From contig JALRCU010000003.1 in NCBI GenBank assembly GCA_023257195.1, positions 62,001 to 126,000 on the forward strand: a stretch of 64,000 bases of DNA. The letters run 5' to 3'. How positions within the stretch are numbered: position 1 is the stretch's first letter; the number at the start of each line of letters is the position of its first letter. The notes beneath the pieces are model-generated. The model was not told the DNA's origin. It worked only from the letters and a program-made list of their open reading frames with translations, and made no database searches. A program made the position numbers and the translations under genes. Origin of the DNA: Holophagaceae bacterium. GTDB taxonomy: Bacteria > Acidobacteriota > Holophagae > Holophagales > Holophagaceae. Shown here in pieces: positions 7,664 through 16,736 of this stretch.

Positions 7664-9602
7664 GCCCTAGGGCTTTCTCGTCCATCCAAATGCCGTCCCA
7701 TAGACCCCAGAGAGATCTTAGTCCTGAGCGAGATTTACCTACTTCCAGGAGCCGTTGCACTTCATATTGCAACATTTGACCTGCTTCTCGATTTTGAATT
7801 TCATTGACTAAATTCAATCGAGTCTCGACGGTGAGTGGGGGAAAAGCTTCTCGTTGACTTATTTGAGCGCACCAAAAAGACCCATCTTCTTGGAAGATGA
7901 TAGGAGTAAGCTGATTGACTGGCGTTTGAAGGAGCGCTTGGCGAATTTGAGGCTGAGTGACCAACTCTTGCTTCGAAATGATGGTAATAGATTTAGTTTC
8001 TGTGATAGCTCCCAAATCTTTGAAAGCATCGATTGTTCCCGCTTGTCGAAGGGCTTGCATTTGTATTTGGGTTGCTTTAGCCGCTTGCTCTTGACGCCAG
8101 GCTAGAAGCACTTTTGGTCGGATATCTTTCAAGGGAGGGACGCTTGGTTGGAACTCTTTTTCAACACGATAGATCATGTAAGAAGAACCGACTAATTCTG
8201 GGCCGGAAACCTCGCCGACTTTTTTCGAAAAGGCTCGTGTTGCTAAATCTCCAACATTAAAGAACCCTTCTATACTGGGAGTATCCGTCGCTTCGAAAGG
8301 CGGACTATTAACAGCCTTAAGGCCCAGGGATTGAGCCGCCGACATCAAGTCTCCCCGTCCCGCTTTCTTTTTCAACAGTTCTAATTTTTCTTTGGCTTTT
8401 TGAGCATAACGTTCTTCGGTTAGATCCAACTCTAGTCGAGATTTCACATCCTCAAATGGAGTCACGCGCTCGGCTCGTCGATCATCAATACGGATGAGAT
8501 GAATTCCGTATTGAGTTTGCACTGGTAGGCTGACCTCTCCCACCTTCAGACTAAAGGCAGCATCCGAAAACTCTTTCACCATACGAGAGCGATCAAACCA
8601 ACCTAGATCTCCGCCTGGACCCGCTGCTTGGGGGCTATTATATTTGTTGGCCAACGCTTCAAATTTCTCTCCTTTAGTCAATTGCTCTCTGACTTCGAGC
8701 GCTTTCTTTTTTGCTTCGAGTATCTGCTGAGGCGTGGTGGCATCAAAAAGAATGTGACGACCCTTTACTTCAGGGGCCTTTGTAAAAGATACTTTTTGGT
8801 TTTCATAGGCCTTTTGTACCGCTGATTCATCGATGTTTAAATCTCCGATCATATCTCTGGAGACGGCCACTACTTGAATTTGGCGACGAAGGCCTTGCTT
8901 GAAGAAGGATCCCTCGGCCTTGAGATAGAGCTCCAAAGGTCCATCACCGGGATCACTAATATCTTGGCTAGAAGGAGTTACCATCACGGACTTGAACGAA
9001 ATCTTTTCTTCTTTTAGGCGATGTTCTAGGGCTAATCGTTCAGCGGATATGGGGACTTTATTTGCATAAATCTGAAAAAGTTTCTGGCGAACTGTTTCTT
9101 TTCGAGCAACGCGCTCAACCGTATTAATAAAAGCTCTCACGGGTTCTTGGTAGATCTTGACGAGTTCATCCATGCTACGCAAACGGCCTGAAGGATCAAA
9201 TAAGCCCTTCAGTTCGGGCTCTTGTTTGGCCTGAGAGGTTAGGATCAATTCTAGTGTCGTTTTAACTTCTGCATCGCTAACCACAATACCCTCGCGTTCA
9301 CAAAGCTCCTCCACAATCTTGTCTTGGATGACAGATTGAATGGCCTGTGGCTTCAGTAAGGGGAGTAACTGTTCTTGTTGAGCCTGCGCCCCCCCAAATC
9401 GTTGCATTAAATCCATGAGTGCCTGATCAATATCTCCTTGTTTTATGTCTCGACCATAAACACGACCCAAGACGGTTTCTGGAGTTACAACGGAATTGCC
9501 TGAAGGAACGAGGTAGGCCAAGAGCCCAAGGGTCAGCACAATCATGACGGCGGCGACCGGGGTTCGGTTTGATTTAATGGCAGTTCTAAAGCTACGTAGC
9601 AT
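7653..9602 (-). CDS. PpiD/SurA-like periplasmic peptidyl-prolyl isomerase
   Basis: This 649-residue protein has one N-terminal membrane anchor (about residues 16-33), a SurA-N-like chaperone region, and a parvulin domain at about 280-380. The parvulin motifs are GRHILFDA, a GGDLGWFDR loop and YGIHLIRIDDRR. A second, weaker repeat follows, then a C-terminal tail. The architecture (TM anchor, chaperone arms, parvulin) matches PpiD, a periplasmic folding factor for outer-membrane proteins. That fits the several barrels and TonB receptors nearby. It is divergent from def, with 72 bp between the two start codons, and its 3' end overlaps serS. Confidence 0.85.
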   Translation of the reverse strand: MLRSFRTAIKSNRTPVAAVMIVLTLGLLAYLVPSGNSVVTPETVLGRVYGRDIKQGDIDQALMDLMQRFGGAQAQQEQLLPLLKPQAIQSVIQDKIVEELCEREGIVVSDAEVKTTLELILTSQAKQEPELKGLFDPSGRLRSMDELVKIYQEPVRAFINTVERVARKETVRQKLFQIYANKVPISAERLALEHRLKEEKISFKSVMVTPSSQDISDPGDGPLELYLKAEGSFFKQGLRRQIQVVAVSRDMIGDLNIDESAVQKAYENQKVSFTKAPEVKGRHILFDATTPQQILEAKKKALEVREQLTKGEKFEALANKYNSPQAAGPGGDLGWFDRSRMVKEFSDAAFSLKVGEVSLPVQTQYGIHLIRIDDRRAERVTPFEDVKSRLELDLTEERYAQKAKEKLELLKKKAGRGDLMSAAQSLGLKAVNSPPFEATDTPSIEGFFNVGDLATRAFSKKVGEVSGPELVGSSYMIYRVEKEFQPSVPPLKDIRPKVLLAWRQEQAAKATQIQMQALRQAGTIDAFKDLGAITETKSITIISKQELVTQPQIRQALLQTPVNQLTPIIFQEDGSFWCAQISQREAFPPLTVETRLNLVNEIQNREAGQMLQYEVQRLLEVGKSRSGLRSLWGLWDGIWMDEKALGLTK

Positions 9603-9629
9603 GAGGCCTCAATTCTCCGAACTCTTAGA

Positions 9630-9658
9630 TTACCAAGTAAATACCGGCATTCTATAAT
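9630..9658 (+). promoter_or_regulatory. Probable sigma-70 promoter of def-fmt
   Basis: TATAAT at 9653-9658 is preceded by TTACCA at 9630-9635 with a 17-bp spacer. Transcription would start near 9665, leaving a very short leader before GAGG (9666-9669) and the ATG at 9675. The -10 is perfect and the -35 is weak. Confidence 0.5.
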
Positions 9659-9674
9659 AGAAATTGAGGTCATT

Positions 9675-10181
9675 ATGGCTGTTCGCGAGGTCATCCATTG
9701 GGGTGACCCTAGGCTTAAAATTAAGAGTGCTGATGTGGGCCCCTGGACCCCAGAATTAGACCAATTGGTCACAGATCTCTTTGAGACTGCTCTTGTGGAA
9801 GACGGGGTTGGTATTGCTGCTCCTCAAATAGGAATCAATTTGAATTTAGCCGTTATTGATTGTTCGTGTGGAGAAGACCCCGATTCAAAAATTATTCTGA
9901 TCAATCCAACCATCGTCAAAGAAGAAGGCAAACAAGTCGGCCCCGAAGGTTGTCTATCAATCCCTGGTATTCACGAAGTATTGGAACGACCTCAACGGGT
10001 CACGATTCGAAATCGGAAAAAAGATGGAGCTTGGTATGAGCTCGTTGGTGAAGATCTCTTAGCGCGAGCCTTTTGCCATGAAATTGATCATTTACGAGGC
10101 CGTCTTTTTGTCGAGTATTTTGGACCAATTAAAAAGAAACTCATTCAAAGAAAATTTATCAAGCAACTGCAGGTGGTATAA
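9675..10181 (+). CDS. def: Peptide deformylase
   Basis: It removes the N-formyl group from nascent proteins using Fe2+ or another divalent metal. The 168 residues carry all three family motifs: GVGIAAPQIG (44-53), EGCLSIPG (91-98, metal ligand C93) and HEIDH (135-139, metal ligands H135/H139 and catalytic E136). GAGG precedes the ATG at normal distance. The stop codon is directly followed by the GTG start of fmt, the usual def-fmt pairing: one enzyme adds and the other removes the formyl group. Confidence 0.97.
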   Translation: MAVREVIHWGDPRLKIKSADVGPWTPELDQLVTDLFETALVEDGVGIAAPQIGINLNLAVIDCSCGEDPDSKIILINPTIVKEEGKQVGPEGCLSIPGIHEVLERPQRVTIRNRKKDGAWYELVGEDLLARAFCHEIDHLRGRLFVEYFGPIKKKLIQRKFIKQLQVV

Positions 10182-11123
10182 GTGGTTCGCCCTCGCGTGG
10201 CTCTTTTGGGAACCCCTCGCGTGGCACTTCCCACCCTAGAGATATTAGCCTCGCTTCGGTCAGTCGATGTAGTCATCACAGGCCCCGATCGCCCATCGGG
10301 GCGAGGCCAAAACCTCCTCCCGTCTCCGGTAAAAACTCGCGCGCTAGCGCTGGGTATCCCCCTTTTTCAGCCCGATGATTGGGGTGCTTCCGATACCCAA
10401 GCGATATGGGGCTCGCTCAAAGTCGATCTTGCTTTTGTGATTGCCTATGGATCCATTCTGCCGCCATGGATGATTGATAGTTGTCACCTCGGTGTTTGGA
10501 ATCTTCATTTTTCAAAGCTCCCTCGCTGGCGAGGCGCCGCTCCTGTTAACCATGCAATTTGGAAGGGGGACGAGGAAACAGGAGTGTCCCTTATGAAAAT
10601 CTCTCCTGCTCTAGACGCAGGACCTACTGTCGACTGTCTTGATCGCCCCATTACTCTTGCATCCGATACGCAGAGCCTTCTGGATCTACTATCTCGCGAT
10701 GGTGCTCAACTGATTAAAAAACACTGGTTGGATTTAATCCGTGGATCCTGTTCTTTGATCAATCAAGATGAGCAAAAGGCAACCTGGGCTCCTAAATTAA
10801 CTAAGGCTTGCGCGCTCCTATCGGTGGAACGACCCGCCATCGAGATTCATCGCCAAGTTCGTGCCCTACAGCCCTGGCCTAGTGTCGAATTTAATCTTGA
10901 TCTTGAAACTATAAAAATTAGATCCGTTGGCCTCATGAAACTCTCATCTTTGAATCCCGGTACCCTGAGTTGGTCTCATAGCGAAGGAGTATGGCTCACG
11001 GCAGGGGATGGACAGGCTGTTGAAATTGTGTCGCTGCAGCGCCCCGGCAAAGGTATTCAGGCTTCACTTCAGGCCTTACAGCCTTGGGGACATCAAGGGC
11101 AAAAAAATCTCCTGCCCTCTTAA
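10182..11123 (+). CDS. fmt: Methionyl-tRNA formyltransferase
   Basis: It transfers a formyl group from 10-formyl-THF to initiator Met-tRNA. The 313-residue product has the N-terminal formyltransferase fold with the signature LPRWRGAAPVNHAIWKGD and the conserved GVSLMKISPALDAGP, then a C-terminal OB-like domain. The start is GTG, placed immediately after the def stop with no gap, so translation is probably coupled. The active-site Asp is in ALDAGP. Its substrate links to the atypical folate enzyme at 27331. Confidence 0.95.
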   Translation: MVRPRVALLGTPRVALPTLEILASLRSVDVVITGPDRPSGRGQNLLPSPVKTRALALGIPLFQPDDWGASDTQAIWGSLKVDLAFVIAYGSILPPWMIDSCHLGVWNLHFSKLPRWRGAAPVNHAIWKGDEETGVSLMKISPALDAGPTVDCLDRPITLASDTQSLLDLLSRDGAQLIKKHWLDLIRGSCSLINQDEQKATWAPKLTKACALLSVERPAIEIHRQVRALQPWPSVEFNLDLETIKIRSVGLMKLSSLNPGTLSWSHSEGVWLTAGDGQAVEIVSLQRPGKGIQASLQALQPWGHQGQKNLLPS

Positions 11124-11177
11124 CAAACTAATCGGGAAAGGAAGTTCTGCTGATAATCTAAGCAAACGTGGAAATAT

Positions 11178-12776
11178 ATGCATCCCTTTTTTAAACAGAT
11201 GTTTCAAACCAAAAGCCTTGAACAAATCATGGCGAATTCTGAATCCACGGATCATCCTCAATTAAAAAAAACTCTTGGGGCTTGGGATCTTGCTCTTTTA
11301 GGTGTCGGGGCCATCATTGGTGCTGGGATCCTTTCGGCCCTTGGTACGGGCCTAGCTGGGGGTTTAGATACGACCTTTGGCTTAACCCGACCGGCGGCAG
11401 GACCCGCTCTCATTGTCAGTTTTATCATTACAGCCATTGCTTGCGGTTTCACGGCGCTTTGTTATGCCGAATTCGCAAGTATGATCCCGGTTTCTGGCAG
11501 TGCGTATACCTATACTTACGCCACGATGGGCCAACTGATGGCGTGGTTGATTGGTTGGGATCTTTTATTGGAATATGCAGTCTCCAATGTGGCTATTGCC
11601 ATTAGTTGGGGAAGCTATATGGATAATCTTTTACAGGGCTTCGGCTTTATTCTTCCTCGGTGGTTATGTATTGATTCCCGCACGATGTTAACGACGATCG
11701 ATCCTAACCTTGTACTCTCATTCAGCGACAAGATTGACCTACTTATGCAAGCAAAAGCCGGTGTGATTTCAGGGAGCCATACATTTAAGTTTTGGGATAT
11801 TCTCAATGCCGCTCCGACGATTTATAACATTCCTGTCGGCATTAATATCCTAGCTATTTTTATTACTTTCCTCATCACACTTTTATGCATCTGGGGTGTA
11901 AAAGAAAGCGTCAGAACAAATAATATCTTAGTGGCGATTAAGGTGGTTCTATTGCTTTTCGTCATTGGTATTGGTGCCTTTCATGTTCAAGCGGCTAACT
12001 ATAGCCCTTTTGCCCCCAATGGATGGCATGGAATTCAAGCCGGTGCCGCCATCATTTTCTTTGCATTTATTGGGTTCGATGCGGTGAGTACCACGGCTGA
12101 AGAATGCCGAGATCCGGGTCGTGATCTACCCCGCGGCATCATTGGCAGTCTTATCATTTGTACGGTGATTTATATCGGTGTCTGTGCGGTTATTGCTGGG
12201 ATGCTTCCCTATACTGCCTATCATGGTGTTGCGGACCCTATTGCTCACGCTTTTACCGCTATTGGAATGAACAAAATATCAGCCCTGATTAGCGTTGGTG
12301 CTGTGGTGGCCCTTGGTGGGGCACTCTTGGTGTTTCAAATGGCTCAACCCCGGATTTTTATGGTGATGAGTCGCGACAGGCTGCTTCCTCCTTGGTTTGG
12401 AAAAATTCATCCAAAATATAGAACGCCCTTCAATTCTACGTTATTAACCGGGCTCATTGTAATCTTGCCAGCAGGCTTAATGAACATTGATGAAATTATT
12501 GAACTCACCAATATCGGCACTCTTTTTGCTTTTATTCTAGTGAGCGGCGGCGTGATGATTCTTCGAATTCAGCGTCCCGAAGCGCCTCGTAAGTTTCGTG
12601 TTCCATATATATGGGTGGCAGCTCCCTTAGGTATTCTCTTCTGTGTTTGGCTAGCTTGGGGTCTCCCTACACGAACGTGGGAACGGTTTTGGATATGGCT
12701 AGCCCTGGGTTTACTTTTGTACTTTATTTATGGCGCCCGCCACGCACGCTCTGAAGTTATTAAAGGTGTAAGGTAA
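11178..12776 (+). CDS. APC-family amino acid permease (CAT-like)
   Basis: A 532-residue integral membrane protein with about 12-13 hydrophobic segments. The first carries the substrate-site glycine motif GVGAIIGAGIL, and GFDAVSTTAEECRDPGRDLP matches the cationic amino acid transporter branch of the APC superfamily. It imports amino acids across the inner membrane; the exact substrate cannot be told. The ATG at 11178 is used; an in-frame ATG at 11199 (MFQTKSLEQIM) is an equally reasonable start, and neither has a strong Shine-Dalgarno. Its stop overlaps the ribE start (TAATG), so the two are translationally linked. Confidence 0.88.
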   Translation: MHPFFKQMFQTKSLEQIMANSESTDHPQLKKTLGAWDLALLGVGAIIGAGILSALGTGLAGGLDTTFGLTRPAAGPALIVSFIITAIACGFTALCYAEFASMIPVSGSAYTYTYATMGQLMAWLIGWDLLLEYAVSNVAIAISWGSYMDNLLQGFGFILPRWLCIDSRTMLTTIDPNLVLSFSDKIDLLMQAKAGVISGSHTFKFWDILNAAPTIYNIPVGINILAIFITFLITLLCIWGVKESVRTNNILVAIKVVLLLFVIGIGAFHVQAANYSPFAPNGWHGIQAGAAIIFFAFIGFDAVSTTAEECRDPGRDLPRGIIGSLIICTVIYIGVCAVIAGMLPYTAYHGVADPIAHAFTAIGMNKISALISVGAVVALGGALLVFQMAQPRIFMVMSRDRLLPPWFGKIHPKYRTPFNSTLLTGLIVILPAGLMNIDEIIELTNIGTLFAFILVSGGVMILRIQRPEAPRKFRVPYIWVAAPLGILFCVWLAWGLPTRTWERFWIWLALGLLLYFIYGARHARSEVIKGVR

Positions 12777-13378
12777 TGTTCACAGGTCTCATTAGAGAAC
12801 TCGGTAGCCTCAAAGGTCGAGAAAGACGCAAAGAGGGCGCTCGTTTGGAAATAACGGCCTCTCCCACTTTGTTGCTTCGAGCAACCGTAGGTTCAAGCAT
12901 TTGCGTTAATGGAGTCTGTTTAACATCGACTTATGTGGATGAAGAAAGTTGGATTGCTGAGTTGAGCGATGAAACTCTTCAAAAAACAACCCTAGGGACC
13001 TTGCGGATTGGCACTTCATTACATCTAGAACCTAGCCTTCGGCTGGGAGAGCCTCTTGATGGACACTCGGTCTCTGGCCATGTCGATGGGCTTGGTCATG
13101 TCTTGGAACGTACAGAGGGGGAAGGCCTGTGGAAATTTTCAATGCCCATATTTATTAGCACCATGACCGCTCCCAAAGGTAGTATTACGGTTGATGGTAT
13201 TTCTTTGACGATAGTCGAGTGTGGATTAGATTGGTTCACTGTTTCTCTTATTCCCGAAACACTCCGACAAACTGCACTAAAAGACTATCGACCAAATCAA
13301 TCGGTAAATTTAGAGGCTGATCCAATGGGACGTTATATTGCGCATGCTCTAGCTATGCGTAATATGCATACGAGTTAA
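12776..13378 (+). CDS. ribE: Riboflavin synthase alpha subunit
   Basis: It dismutates two 6,7-dimethyl-8-ribityllumazine molecules to riboflavin. The 200 residues comprise two tandem lumazine-binding barrels, starting MFTGLI and, in the second repeat, GHVDGLG. CVNGVCLT and the paralogous TVDGISLT mark the two repeats, and a C-terminal trimerisation helix follows. No other riboflavin gene or FMN riboswitch is adjacent. It is coupled to an amino acid permease instead (start codon inside the permease stop). The 3' end shares four bases (TTAA) with the convergent glycosyltransferase gene. Confidence 0.95.
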   Translation: MFTGLIRELGSLKGRERRKEGARLEITASPTLLLRATVGSSICVNGVCLTSTYVDEESWIAELSDETLQKTTLGTLRIGTSLHLEPSLRLGEPLDGHSVSGHVDGLGHVLERTEGEGLWKFSMPIFISTMTAPKGSITVDGISLTIVECGLDWFTVSLIPETLRQTALKDYRPNQSVNLEADPMGRYIAHALAMRNMHTS

Positions 13379-14328
13379 TTGGTTTTTCGATGAATATGCT
13401 TCACTATGGATCGGGGGCGTACGCGAACTTGACTATAAATGCGTCCAATATATTCACCCAAAATGCCTAATCCAAGGAAAAGAATGCCGAGAATAAGAAA
13501 AACTAAAGCAAAAAGGGTGAAGACTCCATTGGTATTGTCAGGGAAGCCCAACAAACGCATGATTAAGAGATAAATACCTAACCCAAGACTTCCGACGCTT
13601 ATAAGGATGCCAATACCTGAGAGCATTTGTAAGGGAAATGTACTAAAGCCCGTGGTGAGATCAAATTGAAGGCGAATTAATGCCAATAAACCGTATTTGG
13701 AATCCCCATGTAGACGGGGAGCGTGGCCGACATCGACTTCCGTAATAGATTTGGCAAAGGTGTTAGCGAGCACTGGAATAAAAGTACTTTTTTCGTCACA
13801 GGACAGCATCGCCTCGACAACCGATTTGGTATAACCACGAAGCATACATCCATAATCAGTGAGGGCGACTCCGGTCGTTTTGCGCGTCACATAGTTTACT
13901 AATTTACTCGGCCATCGCCTCCAAAAACTGTCATTTTGAGCTCGTGTTCTGCGAACACCCCCAACTACTTCATACCCTTTTTTGAGTTCGGTGATTAAAC
14001 GAGGGATATCCTCGGGGGGATTTTGCAGATCTGCATCGAGCGTAATGACATACTGCGTCGAAGAAGCAACCGTTTGAAAACCCTGCATAATGGCTGCGTG
14101 CTGTCCATAATTTCGATTAAACTCAATAACGATCAAGTGCTCATCGCGCTGTGCAATTGATTTTAATAACGAAAGACTCTGATCTTTAGAGCCATCGTCG
14201 ACCATAATGACCTCCCAACCTTCCGCATCAAAAGGAGACATGGATTGTCGTAGACGCTCCCATAAGGTATGAAGATTAGGCTCTTCATTAAAAACAGGAA
14301 TAACAATACTAATCGTGGGTGAAGCCAT
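13375..14328 (-). CDS. GT2 glycosyltransferase, polyprenyl-phosphate sugar transferase type
   Basis: A 317-residue protein with a GT-A domain: IVIPVFNEE at the N-terminus, VDDGSKD (44-50) for nucleotide binding, and the metal-binding D98-x-D100 in ITLDADLQNPPED. Two C-terminal transmembrane helices follow (about 234-260 and 268-295). This matches the dolichol-phosphate-mannose synthase/ArnC/GtrB group, which load a sugar onto undecaprenyl phosphate for transfer across the membrane. The undecaprenyl diphosphate synthase gene lies about 800 bp downstream on the other strand. The sugar and acceptor are unknown, and no flippase or acceptor-transferase gene is adjacent. Confidence 0.85.
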   Translation of the reverse strand: MASPTISIVIPVFNEEPNLHTLWERLRQSMSPFDAEGWEVIMVDDGSKDQSLSLLKSIAQRDEHLIVIEFNRNYGQHAAIMQGFQTVASSTQYVITLDADLQNPPEDIPRLITELKKGYEVVGGVRRTRAQNDSFWRRWPSKLVNYVTRKTTGVALTDYGCMLRGYTKSVVEAMLSCDEKSTFIPVLANTFAKSITEVDVGHAPRLHGDSKYGLLALIRLQFDLTTGFSTFPLQMLSGIGILISVGSLGLGIYLLIMRLLGFPDNTNGVFTLFALVFLILGILFLGLGILGEYIGRIYSQVRVRPRSIVKHIHRKTN

Positions 14329-14379
14329 GCTGACTCCTTTGTTCTATTCTAGTAGGATAGGCACCCGAGGTCCCTATTC

Positions 14380-15081
14380 ATGACAAACCCTAAAATATTG
14401 CTCGTAGAAGATGAAGAAAGTTTAGCAGAAGGTATACAACTCAATCTCGAGATGGAGAATATCTCTTGTATATGGGTGGCTCGGGGTGACGAAGCTCTGA
14501 TGCGAATGCAATTAGAAAAATTTGATCTCGTGCTCTTGGATATTATGCTTCCCGGCATGGATGGTCTAACCGTTTGTCAAGAAATGAGGACGCGACACAA
14601 CTTAACTCCCGTCCTGTTTTTAACCGCTAAGAATACTGAAAATGATCGATTTTTGGGGTTCGACTCGGGAGGTGACGATTATTTGGGAAAACCTTTTCAA
14701 GTACGAGATCTCCTCATTCGTATTCGATCTATTTTACGGCGCGAGATATGGTACCAAAATCAGTCACTAGATCGAAAAAAGTATTTTGGGTCTAATTGGA
14801 TTGATTTTGATAATTTTACAGGCAAGGGGCCACGAGGTGAATTTCAGTTGAGCGTTAAAGAATCTATGATTATGAAATTCTTGATGGAACATTCAGGCCA
14901 TGCAGTCACCCGTGACGCCATCATGGAGAAGGTATGGGGAGAAGGGGCCCATGTGACCCCGCGTACCATTGACAACTTCGTTGTCCGCTTGAGAAAGTTA
15001 ATCGAAGATGACCCCCAACGTCCCCATTGGATTCATACCTATCGAAGCGTTGGCTACCAATTTGGCCCGATGTCTAAATAG
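14380..15081 (+). CDS. OmpR/PhoB-family response regulator, no adjacent kinase
   Basis: A 233-residue two-domain regulator. The receiver carries acidic residues E10/D11, phosphoacceptor D54 (LLDIMLPGMDG), T82 and K104. A C-terminal winged-helix DNA-binding domain (about 130-230) includes TPRTIDNFVVRLRKLIEDD and ends GYQF. It is complete and intact. No histidine kinase gene lies in the window next to it, so its partner is encoded elsewhere. It is divergent from the GT2 gene (51-bp gap) and about 55 bp upstream of uppS. Its position before the uppS-cdsA-dxr-rseP genes might reflect envelope control, but this is only positional. Confidence 0.92.
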   Translation: MTNPKILLVEDEESLAEGIQLNLEMENISCIWVARGDEALMRMQLEKFDLVLLDIMLPGMDGLTVCQEMRTRHNLTPVLFLTAKNTENDRFLGFDSGGDDYLGKPFQVRDLLIRIRSILRREIWYQNQSLDRKKYFGSNWIDFDNFTGKGPRGEFQLSVKESMIMKFLMEHSGHAVTRDAIMEKVWGEGAHVTPRTIDNFVVRLRKLIEDDPQRPHWIHTYRSVGYQFGPMSK

Positions 15082-15136
15082 TAAGGAATATAGGCTAGGT
15101 CAGATTAGAATAAACCTTAGTTTAAGGACCTATACC

Positions 15137-15826
15137 ATGGGCTTTCCCCAACATGTTGCCATTATCATGGATGGAAATGGACGTTGGGCAGCGGACCAAG
15201 GTCGTTCTCGATCCAAGGGTCATAAAGCTGGAGTTGATGCAGCTGACCGAGCGGTGGAAGCCGCTGCAGAATTAGGCATTAAACACCTTAGTCTCTATGC
15301 ATTCTCAACGGAAAACTGGAAGCGCCCAGCCTTCGAAGTGAATACCCTTATGGCGATGCTACGAATGTACTTAAAAATGTTTCTTCCTAAACTTCTTAAA
15401 AACAATATTCGCTTTCATCACCTAGGTCTACTAGAAGGAATACCCACCAGTATTCAGACAGAAATTCAGTCTCTAGAAGAAAAGACCGCCCACTGTAATC
15501 GAATGACCTTTCATCTTGCCGTTAATTATGGATCGCGTCTTGAAATTGTAGAGGCTGTAAAAAAACTCATCAAAAACGATACGCCTATTGATCAGATCGA
15601 CGAAAATCTCTTCCAAAATACACTTTGGACTGGGACTGCTCCCGAGGTTGATTTATTAATCCGAACCGGGGGCGATAATCGTATTTCAAACTTTCTATTG
15701 TGGCAATCAGCCTATGCTGAAATCATCACTCTTGATACTTATTGGCCTGATTTTGGAGCGACACACCTAAAAGACTGTCTTGAAGAATTTGATCAAAGAG
15801 AAAGGCGTTTCGGTGGACTTGCATGA
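15137..15826 (+). CDS. uppS: Undecaprenyl diphosphate synthase
   Basis: This cis-prenyltransferase extends farnesyl diphosphate with isopentenyl diphosphate to the C55 lipid carrier for peptidoglycan and LPS. The start at 15137 gives MGFPQHVAIIMDGNGRWA, matching the conserved N-terminus with catalytic Asp12; an upstream in-frame extension overlaps the preceding regulator gene and is rejected. The 229 residues include FSTENW and LLIRTGGDNRISNFLLWQ near the C-terminus. The usual Glu after GG is Asp here, a conservative change. Its stop overlaps the cdsA start (ATGA), giving the classic uppS-cdsA-dxr-rseP order. Confidence 0.95.
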   Translation: MGFPQHVAIIMDGNGRWAADQGRSRSKGHKAGVDAADRAVEAAAELGIKHLSLYAFSTENWKRPAFEVNTLMAMLRMYLKMFLPKLLKNNIRFHHLGLLEGIPTSIQTEIQSLEEKTAHCNRMTFHLAVNYGSRLEIVEAVKKLIKNDTPIDQIDENLFQNTLWTGTAPEVDLLIRTGGDNRISNFLLWQSAYAEIITLDTYWPDFGATHLKDCLEEFDQRERRFGGLA

Positions 15827-16731
15827 GTCTAGATCTCAATAATCTTAAACAGCGAATCGCTTCGGGTGTCTCACTAGCTTTCATCCTTCTCTTATTCCTT
15901 TATGTTGGAGGAGGTCCCACAACCATAGGGGGGTATGTTTTAGGGGATGGACGATTATGGTCTTCTTATGCATTCGGTCTTCTAGTTGCAGGAGTCATCT
16001 ATCTTTCGATCAAGGAGTTCGCCCACCTCGCTGAAGGGCAAGGCTTTACCCTCTCTAGGTCTCGAAGTGTTTTAGTGGGTCTCATCGTAGCACTTAGCCT
16101 AGCTGAACCCTATGGCGGCACTTGGACACTCCCTTTGTGGCTTGCCCTTATTTTGGCTTTCCTTTTATCTTGTTTGGGGAGTTTATGGAGCCGTGAATCC
16201 TTAGATCGAGCCCTTCCAAATCAATCACTGACATTGATGAGCGGTCTCTTAATCGGGTTCGCCATGGGCCTTCAATGGAAAATCTTTATGATGGAGGGTC
16301 TGCTCTCAAAAACCGGAAGTCGACTTCTTGTGAGCCTTTATTTAATTACTTGGTTCGGCGACGTAGTCGCTTACTTTGTGGGCTCATGGCTTGGAAAACA
16401 TAAATTAGCCCCACGCGTTAGCCCCAAGAAGAGTTGGGAAGGATTAGCAGGAAATTTTATGGGTAATTATGCTGCCGCTAGTTTTTCAAAAATCTTTCTC
16501 TATCAAGACTGGACTTGGATGGATGTTTTATTGATAGGTTTTTTAGTGGGCTTCGCTGCTCAAATGGGTGATCTAGTGGAAAGTACTTGGAAGCGGGGCG
16601 CTGGGGCTAAGGATTCATCCCCCTCTCCTCTCATTCCTGGACACGGGGGGCTCTTAGATCGGATCGATAGTCTTTTATTTGCCACCCCCGTATTTTATTG
16701 CTATCTCCATTTCGTTCATGGGTTTAACTAG
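15823..16731 (+). CDS. cdsA: Phosphatidate cytidylyltransferase
   Basis: It makes CDP-diacylglycerol, the precursor of membrane phospholipids, at the inner membrane. The 302-residue protein has about eight hydrophobic segments and the family signature near the C-terminal third (SPKKSWEGLAGNFMG), followed by GDLVESTWKRGAGAKDSS and GHGGLLDRIDS, which hold the metal-binding Asp residues. It overlaps uppS by four bases and is followed by dxr after 5 bp, so all are one transcript. Confidence 0.95.
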   Translation: MSLDLNNLKQRIASGVSLAFILLLFLYVGGGPTTIGGYVLGDGRLWSSYAFGLLVAGVIYLSIKEFAHLAEGQGFTLSRSRSVLVGLIVALSLAEPYGGTWTLPLWLALILAFLLSCLGSLWSRESLDRALPNQSLTLMSGLLIGFAMGLQWKIFMMEGLLSKTGSRLLVSLYLITWFGDVVAYFVGSWLGKHKLAPRVSPKKSWEGLAGNFMGNYAAASFSKIFLYQDWTWMDVLLIGFLVGFAAQMGDLVESTWKRGAGAKDSSPSPLIPGHGGLLDRIDSLLFATPVFYCYLHFVHGFN

Positions 16732-16736
16732 CGCAT